Both the position numbers and the translations under genes were made by a program. The notes under the pieces were generated by a model. That model saw only the letters and a program-made list of their open reading frames with translations. It searched no databases and was not told the DNA's origin. DNA of 64,000 bases from Lineus longissimus (lineage: Eukaryota; Nemertea; Pilidiophora; Heteronemertea; Lineidae): NCBI RefSeq assembly GCF_910592395.1, contig NC_088308.1:13595001-13659000 (forward strand), read 5' to 3'. Numbering within the stretch: position 1 is the stretch's first letter; the number at the start of each line of letters is the position of its first letter. This document shows, in pieces, positions 46,209 to 56,869 of this stretch.

Positions 46209-46423
46209 CAGGGCCCTGATTCACAAAGCACTCTTAGATTTCCGATCTTAGATCACTCTAAGAGCACTCATAGGGTGAACTTAAGTGAAAGGTTAGGGAA
46301 CCCTAAGTGTTCTTCATGAAGCTATCTAAGAATTATCTAAGCAATTGCTTACGCAAAGTGATTGAATAAGTCCTGAGTGAACACACGTAACCTGCTATAG
46401 CAAACTTTAAAACGTCTCTTGTA

Positions 46424-46692
46424 ATGAAAGGGAAAGGTATTTCAGCTCATTCATGCATTGCATGTTTATACACAATCATGACAGAAGTCCTAAGGGTTTG
46501 CATGGCAGTACAGAAGACTTCTCACGTGGCATTCCAACGGCGTTTCCCAATTACAATGGCCCAAAAATGCCCCAGAAAAACCAATTTCTCTCCGAAAGCA
46601 ATCGACAAACTCACTGACCTGGTGCAACAGCATAACGAAGTGATTTCAGGCAAATTCAGATTTGATTACTTTGTGTTACGTGAACTTTGGTG
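46424..46692 (+). pseudogene. Harbinger Myb/SANT-like protein, first part
   Basis: In the frame from ATG 46424, MAQKCPRKTNFSPKAIDKL (near 46555) and VQQHNEVISGKF match the start of the Myb/SANT-like trihelix domain found in Harbinger second proteins and NAIF1; this protein binds the element ends and brings the transposase into the nucleus. Likeness ends soon after VISGKF, where an intron or the LTR junction lies. The preceding 40 codons may be untranslated. Later parts of the gene are at 47312-47345 and 48361-48577. Confidence 0.6.
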
Positions 46693-47268
46693 TGTTATGA
46701 AACTTAAAATACCGCGCGCACAGGGAGCGCAGGGAGAGCAGACTTGAGAGTGACGCCGAGAAAGCAGAACGTGATTGAGAGCAAACGAAAAAGCTCGCAA
46801 CGTTGAGACGGAGCCCTGGAGTTAGGCTGGGTACAAGGAAGCCAGCTCAGTGCTGAGGCCGAGTGCCGCCAACGGTTGAAACGAAATAGTATGCTGTAGG
46901 AGAAAGAATGGTTCGGGAGCGTTACGAGACGTCCACGAGGGAACCGAATGTAGCTGCACGTGCACGAATGATTCTGGAAGCCACGAGACGTGTCTAGCCT
47001 GTATGCTGAGGTAACTCAATATTCTGAACTTAGCGCCGAAATCTAGCTAGTATCGAAGTCTGCTCCCTTTCGCGAAACGAAATAATATCGACACGCGCCG
47101 AAATTCATTCTGAGGTGACTCTTGAATAGAATTCCTGTATATATTTTGTATTAAACTTATATTTGTTTACATTTAAAACCAGTCTCGTTCAGTTTCTTTA
47201 TACACAGAAGTGTCGCATCTTGCATAGAACCAACAACCCACTTGAACTCACAGGGGGAGTTCGTAACA
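46693..47268. mobile_element. Solo LTR (TG..CA), probably Ty3/gypsy type
   Basis: 576 bp starting TGTTATGAAACT and ending AGTTCGTAACA, an imperfect inverted TGTTAYGAA. A TATATA-like box and ATTAAA near 47140-47155 fit an LTR promoter/poly(A) region. No matching 4-5 bp duplication was found and no internal retroviral-type genes remain. It splits the Myb-like gene. Confidence 0.65.
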
Positions 47269-47311
47269 ATTACTAAGAAGATATGTTCTATTGCACCATG
47301 CATCAGGACGA

Positions 47312-48577
47312 GAGAAGAAGTGGGAGGACTTGAAGCAAATGGCAAATGAAACGGCCAGGGGCCATTGTGCTCACCGTAAGTATTTTTAGTAGACAGTGAC
47401 AGAAAGTGATACAGTATGTAGCCAAAAATTGTTGTCTTCATTGCATTGGATACTGATGGGCAATCCCCGCTTTTATCAAAAACAAATCAGTAATAAGCGA
47501 GAAATCACACTTTTTGAGTTTTGAGTTTGGGCCCCCTGGTAGCCAAATCAATAATCAGACCAAACCAAAATTCAGTGTAAAAGGTCAACTGACCTAGGGG
47601 GTCATTTGTTCAAAGTTTCAAGTTCATAACTGTTGCGGTTGAGAAACGTGCCACAGTTACACTCAAACGGCAAATTTACGCCATTTGACCTCTGCGACCT
47701 TAAAAAGTAGGTCAAATCCGAAAAATCTTGCAACATCTGAGGTAACCTTGCTAGGGGTCCCTGCCATAAAAATTTCATCAAAAACAATTTGCTAATAAGC
47801 AGGCTATTGCACTTCTTACTTTTTTTCTGTTTCGGCCCCCTGGTGGCAAAGTCAAGAATCAGATCAGGCTGAAATTCAGCACCAGAGGTTATCTGATATA
47901 GGGGGTTATATGTACCAAGTTTCAAGCTCATAGCTTTGGTGGTTGAGAAACGTGCCATAGTTACACTCAAACGGCCAATTCACGCCATTTGACCTCTGCG
48001 ACCTTGAAAAGTAGATCAAATTAAAAACCCGTAAGATATATGATGTATCCTTGCTATGAGTACCTACCACAAAGGTTTTATCGAAAACAAGTCACTAATA
48101 AGCGAGATATCACACTTTTTAGATATCCACATTTGGCCCCCTGGTGGCCAAGTAGAGAATCAGATCGGACAGAAATTTAGTGTCACGGGTCATCTGACCT
48201 AGGGGGTCATGTGTACAAAGTTTTAAGTTCATAGGCCTAGCGGTTAAAAAACGTGCCACTGTTTTTGAACTAGGATACGACGGACGACGGCGACAACGAC
48301 GACGACGACGGACGACGGACACTGCGGTATTGTATAGACTCCCCTACGGTGAGCCAAAAAGAAGAGGTATGACGAAATGAAAAAGAGGCAGGTGACAGGA
48401 AATGTTCCATTTTCGGATGACGGCTAGAATAGTGGTGATGAGAATGCCAATGGTTTAAACGATACAGAAGAAAAGATCATTGGCTTGCTGGGTGTAGATA
48501 TTGTGTGTGGCCTTGAAGGTGGGGTAGATACTGCGAGTAAAAATGCTACTACCGAAAACACAGGGAAAGTAAGTAAG
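47312..48577 (+). pseudogene. Harbinger Myb-like protein, middle and C-terminal parts
   Basis: 47312-47345 reads REKKWEDLKQMA, the third helix of the Myb-like domain. The HINE-like repeat 47346-48360 then interrupts. Directly after it the text resumes KKRYDEMKKRQVTGN, has an in-frame TAG near 48427, then NDTEEKIIGLLGVDIVCGLEG and GVDT, which is the conserved C-terminal box of this protein family, before stopping near 48577. The codon phase is the same on both sides of the repeat. Confidence 0.7.
47346..48360 (+). repeat. HINE-like repeat, full length, in Myb-like gene
   Basis: About 1,015 bp from ATGAAACGGCCAGGGGCC to 'acggtgagccaaaaa', with three modules and a gacgacgacgacgacggac tract. Its ends abut coding text: 'caaatggcaa' on the left and 'agaagaggtatgac' on the right. 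No target duplication beyond shared A residues. Confidence 0.93.
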
Positions 48578-48949
48578 TAAGCGTGTTCATACATCCGGCA
48601 ATAGGCCTATGAAAAGGCTTTAACTTTTCTCTATCATTACCAAGAGCAATAAATGGTCTGGCTCTGAAGGCTTTGATAGATGTAGGTAGCTAAATATTTT
48701 TTTCCGAGAATATGAGGGCGTGAATTTGATATGTTGCTTGGTTTATCATGGGGGAGGGGGTTGGGTCCGCCCGATAAAAAAATACTAACATTAAGTTTGA
48801 CATGTTTTGATTAATCTGCGTCGCTCACTGTAGAAACCCTCAATAATACGTTCCTGGGCATCCGGCTGAGGGAATGAAATGAATTGCTGTGCCTTTCTCA
48901 CCAGTACCGTAGAAGCTCATAAAACAACCCTTGAGACACTAGGTTGGCT

Positions 48950-49167
48950 GATGTGACTGGCACATCACCGATACATTCTGTACCGTTTGAACAAATCGAC
49001 ATCGTCATATTCATCAAGAGGGTGCAACCGATCCCGAAAACCCGTTCCCGACGGAGAGCTCGTCTGATAACGTCTTCTTCAGCAAATATTACAGCTGCCA
49101 TAAATTCTAGTGCGCGTTGCCTTACCAAATGCCCTAAGTGTACACTAAGATGGGCCCGGTACCTCAC
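48950..49167 (-). pseudogene. Harbinger transposase N-terminal remnant
   Basis: Minus strand: MAAVIFAEEDVIRRALRRER is the basic N-terminus of Harbinger transposases; after one frameshift DRLHPLDEYDDVDLFKRYR continues the family pattern, then stops. The DDE domain is deleted. Start is ~130 bp inside the right end, as expected. Confidence 0.7.
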
Positions 49168-49296
49168 GCAGAGTTATGATTACACTATGTATTTGCGTAA
49201 TTTTAAGGGTCTTTTGTGAATACCACTTAACTCCTTAAGTGTTATCTAAGAGTATGTTACGGAATCACTAAGAGTGCTTTGAGAATCCGGCCCCTG

Positions 49297-49622
49297 GGAT
49301 CTTGAAAGGTAGGTCAAATCAAAAACCCGGGTTATGTTTCAAGCACCCTTAGGAGATGCATCTACGGTAAAGATTTCATGATTTTAGCTAGCAGTGTTCA
49401 AAAGATATAGCCAAAAATAGGTTTTCAAAGAGTGCCACCTATATGGCAGACGAATTACGCTAATTTTCATTTTTAAGAAGGTCTTGCCTAGGGGTACCAA
49501 ACACCAAGTATAAACCTTCTAGGTCAAGTGGTTAAGAAACGTGCATCTCTTTTGTCAAAAGCTAACGAAGGTCGAGGGACGCCACAGTATTGCATAAGCT
49601 CCCCTGAAAGGTGAGCTAAAAA
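49297..49622 (+). repeat. HINE-like repeat, 5'-truncated
   Basis: Begins abruptly at the Harbinger edge with 'cttgaaaggtaggtcaaatc', continues with one module and ends 'cgtgcatctcttttgtcaaa', AGCTCCCCTGAAAGGTGAGCTAAAAA-like hairpin at ~49598. Confidence 0.85.
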
Positions 49623-50226
49623 GGAAAGACAACAACGTTTTTCCTGAAATTAATTCCAGCAGAGCGGTAAAGTAAGAACAATTTCATTCTGGCATTTAGT
49701 GGTTGAGTTTTTGAGTTAATAGGTTAACTCGGTTAGTTAAGTAATGGTTATCATTGGACATTAACGATCTGTTATCGCTTGAATTACTTGAAGATTTAAG
49801 ACTTTTTAGTTTTGCGGCTGAGTCTTGCGAACACTAAATACATTTGTATTAGTAGAAGATTTAAAACTTCATGGCGATTTTTAGGTTGATGGTTTCGGCT
49901 TTTGAGAATCTCTCCATCAGGGGGGAGTATGTTCGCACCATTCAGTTTTTAATTGAGTAACATCAGGTATTGCCTCCAGCACTACTGTTGAAATGGTTAC
50001 AGCTAGCTGACACTATTCTGTCGGGGTAATACGCCACTTTTGAGCTACGGCTATTTGAAGACTGCTGTAAGAAACAATGATTTGTGCAAGATTAAAGTTA
50101 TGAAAATTCAACCTTCTTGTGAATGACCGAGTAACCAAGGAAGCCCGTCAACTCATTGTGGCCAAGAGGATTTTACCCATATGGTCTCTGGGATGATCAT
50201 TGCTTGTTGCCAAAGAAGGTCTTGCC

Positions 50227-50898
50227 TAGGGGTACCCACACATCAAGAATGAAATTTCTAGGTGAAGTGGTTAGGAAATGAGCCACTCTTTTGTCAAAAG
50301 CTAACGATGGATGACGACAACGGACGCAATGATATCGTATAAGCTCACCTAACAGGTGAGCTAAAAAGGGTGTGCGTCCCTCATGTACCACACCCTAAAT
50401 CAGTTGCGGTAGTTTTTTAATTAGTATGACAAAAACCTTTGAAGTGGAATTTATTTCAAAACCATTTGCAGTGCTTCACATGTATAAATGTTCTGGTAAA
50501 AGCTTGGAAAAACTGGATCATGGGCAGGGGTGGAACTTCTGTGACTGCATGGAATTATAGTCTAGGGGTACCCACACATCAAGAATGAACTTTCTAGGTG
50601 AAGTGGTTAGGAAATGTGCCACTCTTTTGTCAAAAGCTAACGATGGATGACGACAACGGACGCAATGGTATCGTATAAGCTCACCTAACAGGTGAGCTAA
50701 AAAGTGTGTGCGTGCCTCATGTACCACACCCTAAATCAGTTGCGGTAGTTTTTTAATTAGTATGACAAAAACCTTTGAAGTGGAATTTATTTCAAAACCA
50801 TTTGCAGTGCTTCACATGTATAAATGTTCCGGTAAAAGCTTGGAAAAACTGGATCATGGGCAAGGGTGGAACTTCTGTGACTGCATGGAATTATAGTC
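50227..50898 (+). repeat. 336-bp tandem duplication containing a HINE 3' end
   Basis: Units 50227-50562 and 50563-50898 are nearly identical. Each holds a HINE-like 3' end ('gatgacgacaacggacgcaa', hairpin AGCTCACCTAACAGGTGAGC, AAAAAG) and then ~195 bp of unique sequence ('cagttgcggtagttttttaa'). Confidence 0.95.
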
Positions 50899-51499
50899 AG
50901 GCTATCCATTTAGCCTTTTCCTCAACTGTATGGGCTCCAGAGTACTGACTGCTCGGGGTTCTCTAATGCTAGGTCTTAGGTGTGATCCAGTATTCAGTAT
51001 GGCTGCCACGGCATCCACCCTTAATTTTGATTCCTCGAGTTATGGGAAGAACATTTCATCTTATCTCGCCATGTTTTTTCTCATTTCCATCTGGGGCATC
51101 GATGGTGTTGTAAACTTCATTTGTGACCCACCACGACAAAATGAGTTGCATGTCCCACAGAGGATGAGCTTAAAATGACAACACAACATAATAGAAGAAA
51201 TTGACGTACTCAGATGTCACAAAAGGCAGACAACAGCAAAATGAACACCCAGTCCGTCTCAACCCTTGCAAGCTCGGAGCGACATGCGACTTGTTTTGTC
51301 GTGGCAGGTAACATTTTTCAATTTCACTCCAGCCGGTAATTACCATGACATAACACAAACTGTTCATCATGCCCAGGGACAACACTAAGTGTGGCATATG
51401 TTGCTATTGCCTTATGTTTACTATTTCACAACAGTCCAAGATAGTGACAAAGTTTCACCCACCAATTTATGGTCTAGCTCATATAAATATTAACACATA
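50899..51499. other. No gene recognised
   Basis: Short frames only; no family-like coding or named repeat. Confidence 0.4.
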
Positions 51500-51589
51500 G
51501 TGACTTGTGATATCTCCCAAAATACCAGACCGATTTCAATGTGGTTTGGACAGGGTTTCCAAAAATCGTGTTGTCTGCATGAACATTCT

Positions 51590-52450
51590 AATTTGAGTGA
51601 CATGCGTCATTGTCTTCATTATGTAATCAACCATTTGAAAAAGATCCACAAAATAACTCTCTTATTTCAGGTAAAATTCCACCAAAAATCACTTATTGTA
51701 ATGCAGCAAGAATGAAGACTGTCAGGGTTGTCATCTTGATATTTTATCTTGGTTTCGAGCTATCATGCTTTTTCTGCAAAAATTTCATCATGCAATAGAG
51801 TCTATTTCTATTGACCTTTGAAATCTGCCCAAAAACCTCCACCACCTCAACGTTATACATGTATAGGGTCCTGTGTTAACGAGTAAAGACAACTTTTAAA
51901 AGGTTATTCTTTTTAGTATTCCAATTATTGCACAACAATATTCAAACCTCATTCAATGAAGGAGGGACATAATTATCCCATTTTATTGACATACCTTTAT
52001 TAGGGTATTTGACACCTTGATGTAACTGGACATGTCAGTTATTACACTCCTACGGTTGTTGAATAGATGTGTTTAAGCAAAAATCAGTAAGAATATTCTT
52101 TGTTAAATCTTGCTGGTAGTGTATAATTCTTTGGAAAAAATTGTGTGTAACAATTTCCTTAGGAGGGTAGCCATGTTCTAAGCTTACAGTGTGGTGGGAA
52201 AATGCCAGAAGTCAAAACAAATATGAATCATCTAGGGGTTGATATTCAACCAGAAAAATGATGTTATTTCAGAACCAGTGTAAGATATCAACATGAAAAC
52301 ATACCAGGCAGTCTTATTTTTTGCTGCACTGCAACACCATTGCTTTTTTTCGTGTTCGAGAAATAAAAAAGTTTTTTGTTTGACCTTTTGTAAATCTACG
52401 ATTACATACTGAAGACAATAATGCATTTCATTGTAAGTTGTAGGTGTTGA
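51590..52450. repeat. Long inverted repeat, diverged arms
   Basis: Text on the plus strand at 51590-51790 ('cattgtcttcattatgtaat', 'aatgcagcaagaatgaagac') matches the minus strand of 52450-52225 ('tattgtcttcagtatgtaat', 'agtgcagcaaaaaataagac'). The arms are ~200 bp, separated by ~430 bp. Ends are not defined; a foldback-type element is likely. Confidence 0.6.
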
Positions 52451-52697
52451 TATTAATATGAGCCAGACGCAAGGACCTAACGTACTGCGTAGCGTCAAAA
52501 TATCGAAGCTGGCGAAACATTTATAACAGGTCACCGTGATCTCATTATGGACTTATAGCGCAATTATGGGGTTGTAACTATTTTGCTGTATATTGTCACA
52601 AGGAAAGAAAAGCACGCGACCTAACCTAACCTATTAATGTAAAGTGATAATTAGAAGGCATATAGTTCAGGAAATGTTAATAAATAATCATTCCTTA

Positions 52698-53275
52698 TCG
52701 TCTTTTGAGAGCATTTTTAATTGTAAAATGTATATGCCTATGTCACAGAGTCTCTGCAATGGCCATTATTATCACAGTAGTCTCGCGCAGCCAGACCTTC
52801 TTCACATATTAGTCTGGCGCTAGCCAGGCGTTCAATGTACTAGACCTAGACGTTTTCCACCACAATGTATTTGGGCCGAAAAAACACCACGCAAGATTAC
52901 CTCGAGCTGGAGCTAAGAATAGATTATGCTAATGAGCATACTTCCTCATTGAGTTTTCCCAGTAAATATCGAGCGAAGCTCCTTAGCTTATACCATTAGG
53001 CTCCGCATAGTGGCGCTGAGGTGGCTGCTGTAATCAAGAGAGTGGTTGAGTCACTCTATGTTATGACAGACCTAACCGAAATTGCCTACATTTTCGCAAT
53101 GCTACAATGAAAGACCTAATACTGAAACCACATGTCTGTTGACGTGCTTTAAGAGAGACTGGCATCATGCCTAGTCTCTCTTAAAGCACAGTCAACAGAC
53201 ACCACTATACCCCCTCACACTCAGAAACCACAAATGCCCACCCCTTCCTGCTACCTTAATACTTACTTCTGGATT
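52698..53275. repeat. Unnamed repeat, copy 1, with long hairpin
   Basis: Starts 'gagcatttttaattgtaaaa' and ends 'cctgctaccttaatactt'; the same text forms 62645-63806 (minus an insertion). It contains a ~28-bp near-perfect hairpin at 53133-53201 (arms TGTCTGTTGAC..AGAGAGACT). No coding. Confidence 0.85.
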
Positions 53276-53395
53276 GTACACTCAAAATAATTGATAGCAG
53301 TTTTATAGGCCTACCAAAAGCTTTGTGATTTTAAGATCTCTGTTCACAAACTTAGAATTTTATGAATGAACTGTGTGATCAGAGCAGTGGGGCAG

Positions 53396-53892
53396 GGTAA
53401 CCGGAAAAACGCCGACCGACCGACCGACCGACTGACCTGCCAACCTACCGTCATATGCAGTATCCCTTTCGCTTCTCTATAGCACATGTATCTGTGTAGT
53501 GCCCAGCGCAATGGACGTGATGGAGTCCGACGTGTCTGACAGCAGCATATCCAGTCAATTATACCGGGAAAACGAGCCCACGCGGTAAGGAACTGATAAC
53601 ATTAATCTCTAAAGATATGCTTTGTCTACATGGTCGGTGGATATAAAAACATGATTTGGGCCTAATATATGCACTGTAGTTTTTCTACTCGAGTGTCTCG
53701 ACCGATGCAATGCATGAACTGCAACGCACAACATGCATTTTTTGTCATTTGACCAGCGCACGTGCGCTTGTTTACAATTTCATTTCACATGACCTGCTAT
53801 CGTGGATTGGATATATCACATTGACTTATGAGTAGGTTGGCAGGTCAGTCGGTCGGTCGGTCGGTCGGTCAGTCGGCGTTTTTCCGGTTACC
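53396..53892. mobile_element. Mutator-like element, 497 bp, 9-bp target duplication
   Basis: Inverted ends of over 50 bp starting GGTAACCGGAAAAACGCCGA, then (ACCG)n. Perfect 9-bp duplication GTGGGGCAG at 53387-53395 and 53893-53901, the size typical of Mutator-like elements. No transposase; an exon-like piece lies inside. Confidence 0.92.
53514..53585 (+). CDS. Exon-like segment carried by the Mutator-like element
   Basis: ATG GAC GTG at 53512-53520 region opens a frame MDVMESDVSDSSISSQLYRE that runs to GCG|GTAAGG, a good splice donor. It looks like a captured first exon (Pack-MULE style) or the first exon of the parental element's own gene. Too short to assign. Confidence 0.4.
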
Positions 53893-54019
53893 GTGGGGCA
53901 GTACCAGCATTACATGTACTACAAATGTTCAGTATACCACATGTGAATTGACCATTCATTCTATGTTTTATTTGGAGGTAATTAGATTAAGAACTCTCCG
54001 TAGGCAAAAAAAGTAAATA

Positions 54020-55141
54020 CCATCTAACATTACATTTATACTTTAGTTGGAGCTAGATGTTTGGTAGCTAGTATTATATTCAAAACCAAAATAAAAAGGC
54101 AATTTAGCAGTCAACTGGGAAATTTCTTTATGCTTTCTGTTTTTATTCCGTGAAAATATTTGTTTAGTTTTTGTGTATTCTATGGCAAAGGCCTAGTTTC
54201 ATCCCAATACTTCAGACCCCTTCTTTCATCATGTTGGATGTTTCCATAATCCAATTGAGAGTATTCTAGTGGGCAGAGACATGTATTCATCCACTGGGGG
54301 AAGTGTGGCACTAGCCCATAGTCCGTACTGAACTGTGAAGCTGTGGTAAATACATGACATGACTTCAATCGTTGGTGGATTCTTAATCTACAGAGCCAGG
54401 CCATAACAGGGATATACTTTTTGATAATTAATTTAAGGAAATATCGTGTCACTGGCCAGTTTAGAACTTGTATTCTAATAGGCCCATATCAGTCCGCGAG
54501 TAACGATTTGATGGCAATGGTGTACACAAATCAATTTTTCTCAGGCAATCGGTATTGGAATGTTTTGAATTTTTACTATTATTTGGATAAAAGCCTATTC
54601 ATAACAGATATGAAATTTGGTGGGAATTAAAGCACCCTTGGTGTACCCTTCTATCTTTTTATAGTACAAATTGGCAATGTAAAGATTTACCAAGAAGGCT
54701 TCCCAGAGGCACGAGTAAAGCAGAAAACCAAATTGTGATGACTCATCATATATATTTCATGTTGTCGTATGTCACTATTGTTACAAGACGCACGACATTT
54801 GATGTTTCTAGACCTGATGGTAATTTTACATCATGTCCCCGACTGTTGCTGAACACCCAGACAGAGACTGAAAAGACGCGACAACCTGACCTCTCTCTGG
54901 TGATAAAATTTTGAGAGGTCATTGTGCTAACATTGATCGATATCTTAGCATGGTCTTTTCTATCAAGCAGAAGTATTTCTCTAACAAAATACAGGTAAAG
55001 ATGACTACCGATAACGAAAAAAATTGGAATATCATTGAGTTACATTGATCTTTGATCATCGTTAGAACTTCTGACAACATACATAGATCGACAAAAGGTT
55101 AGTTGTCTGCATGAAAAATGTAAGCGTTAAAGTTGTTTTAC
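54020..55141. other. No gene recognised
   Basis: Flank of the acidic exon; nothing further supported. Confidence 0.4.
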
Positions 55142-55304
55142 CCACCATGAGGCTTGTTTGGTATATCATCATCATTTTCCTTCCAATCACTTGAAGATGC
55201 CTCATCATCACTGTCTGACCACTCATACTCTGAATGGGACACCCGACGCAGGTTGGAATCATAATCTGATGATGCACAGATATGTGGGGCTGAAAGATGT
55301 ATAT
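55142..55304 (-). CDS. Acidic exon, candidate I-II linker of the calcium channel
   Basis: On the minus strand a TTTTATTTCAG acceptor (alternative 14 bases later at TTTCAG) is followed by an open frame SAPHICASSDYDSNLRRVSH, SEYEWSDSDDEASSSDWKEN, DDDIPNKPHG and donors G|GTGGGT or GG|GTAAAA. A Ser/Asp/Glu-rich stretch just before domain II is normal for the cytoplasmic I-II linker of Cav3 channels. With the G|GTGGGT donor the exon ends in phase 1 and would join the 6278-6399 exon in frame (..PHG-HWRKF..). Linker sequence is poorly conserved, so membership in that gene rests on strand, phase and composition only. Confidence 0.45.
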
Positions 55305-55620
55305 CTGAAATAAAACAAAAAAATATCTGTAGCCCCTTTGGTTACCTTTTTTAGCAGCATATGCATTTGCTCAGTTATCAGGAATAAACCAAAGTTAGCA
55401 GATAATACTTATCTGTCAAAGAAATCAATTTAAATTCAGATATCAGGGCTAATATTCTGAATACATCATTGCGGATGTTAGATGGGCATTGGATTTTAGC
55501 CTGCTCAGATTATTGATGATAGTTGAAAATCACAGATTTCATTCACCTTTTGAGTCCCCAGGCGGGACAGCATCCTGCATAAGTTACTATTTTATTTGCC
55601 CACGGCGGGATGCCATCCCA

Positions 55621-56659
55621 ATGAAATGGCCAGGGCCATTGTGCTCACCTCATGTGGAGGAAAGATGGATAAAGAGCATGGTCTTGTGTCATGTAGTGTT
55701 AGGTTTGATGTAGGTCCAAGCAATTACAATTTCCCCAAAATGGCCAATTTACAGTACATTCGACCTCTGTGACCTTGAAAAGTAGGTCAAATCAAAGAAG
55801 ACCCGGGTGACACATTGAATGGTTGTTAGAATTAGACGAACCTATGATATAAAATTGGTGCCAATCGGGCAAGTCATTACTAGGAATAATGGCATTTTGA
55901 AGAATTTAGGATTCGGCCCCCTCCCTGGAGGCCAAACGGCAAATCAGATCGCACCAAACTTCGGTACCTGAGATCACCTGACCAAGGGGTACATGTGTAC
56001 TTAATTTGTGATCAATAGTCATTGCAGTTAAGAAACATGCCATAGTTACGGCCTGACGGCGAATTTACGCCATTTGACCTCTGTGACCTTGACAAGAAGG
56101 TCAAATTAAAAATCTGTGTGACATATACTGTATGGTGGTTAGATGTACCCATGATATCAAATTGGTGGCAATCGGGCAAGAAGTTAAGGAATAATCACAT
56201 TTTTAAGGTTTTTGGATTTTGCCCCCTGGTGGTCAAGTGGTGAATCATATTGGACCAAACTTTGGTCCCTGAGATCACCTGACTAAGGGGTAAATGTGTA
56301 CCAAATTTGGTATCAATAGTCATTGCAGTTTAGAAACGTGCCATCGTTACATCCTAACGGCTAATTTACACCATTTGACCTCTGTGACCTTGAAAAGGAG
56401 GTCAAATCAAAAACCCGGAGGATATATGATGCACCTTTGCTAGAAGTACCTACCATATTTTTTTCAAAATTTCCCGACTACTATTAAGGGTGATATTGCA
56501 TATTTTCACTTTTAACGTTTGGCCCCCTGGTGGCCAAACCATGAAACGAATCGAACCGAAACTTGGTCTCCCAAGTGTCATTACATAAGGGTACATGTGT
56601 ACCAAGTTTCAACTCAATAGCTCTAACAGTTACGAAACGTGCCCTGCTAACGGACGACG

Positions 56660-56745
<86 letters not shown>

Positions 56746-56801
56746 ACGACGGACGCCACGGTATGGGATAAGCTCACCTCTGCTAAGAGGTGAGCTAAAA
56801 A
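55621..56801 (+). repeat. HINE-like repeat, full length (copy Q)
   Basis: Same ends and modules as copy F (28269-29413), differing by scattered substitutions and a much longer (ACG)n tract (56660-56746 against 29308-29350). Ends with the same perfect 11-bp hairpin and GTGAGCTAAAAA. Confidence 0.94.
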
Positions 56802-56869
56802 CCATGCCTTGTATGTTTGGTATCTTGAAAGGTGCTGACACTCTTTATTTGAAAAATAAACCAATATAC

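Larger units (their letters stand above)
46209..49296. mobile_element. PIF/Harbinger element with two convergent genes, wrecked
   Basis: Inverted ends CAGGGCCCTGATTC and (complement) CAGGGGCCGGATTC continue into 'CAAAGCACTCTTAG' on both sides. A Myb-like gene runs inwards from the left end and the start of a transposase gene runs inwards from the right end, the standard Harbinger plan. Inserted in it are a solo LTR (46693-47268) and a HINE-like repeat (47346-48360). The target repeat would be CAG/CTG (CWG) with one mismatch. Confidence 0.85.

Noticed and set aside
48119-48322. Arginine-rich minus-strand frame
   Set aside because: Complement of the GAC tract and module of the HINE copy in the Myb-like gene.
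56563-56864. Arginine-rich or serine-rich open frames at 29.3 and 56.6 kb
   Set aside because: Translations of the (ACG)n tract in HINE-like repeats in different frames; no independent coding support.
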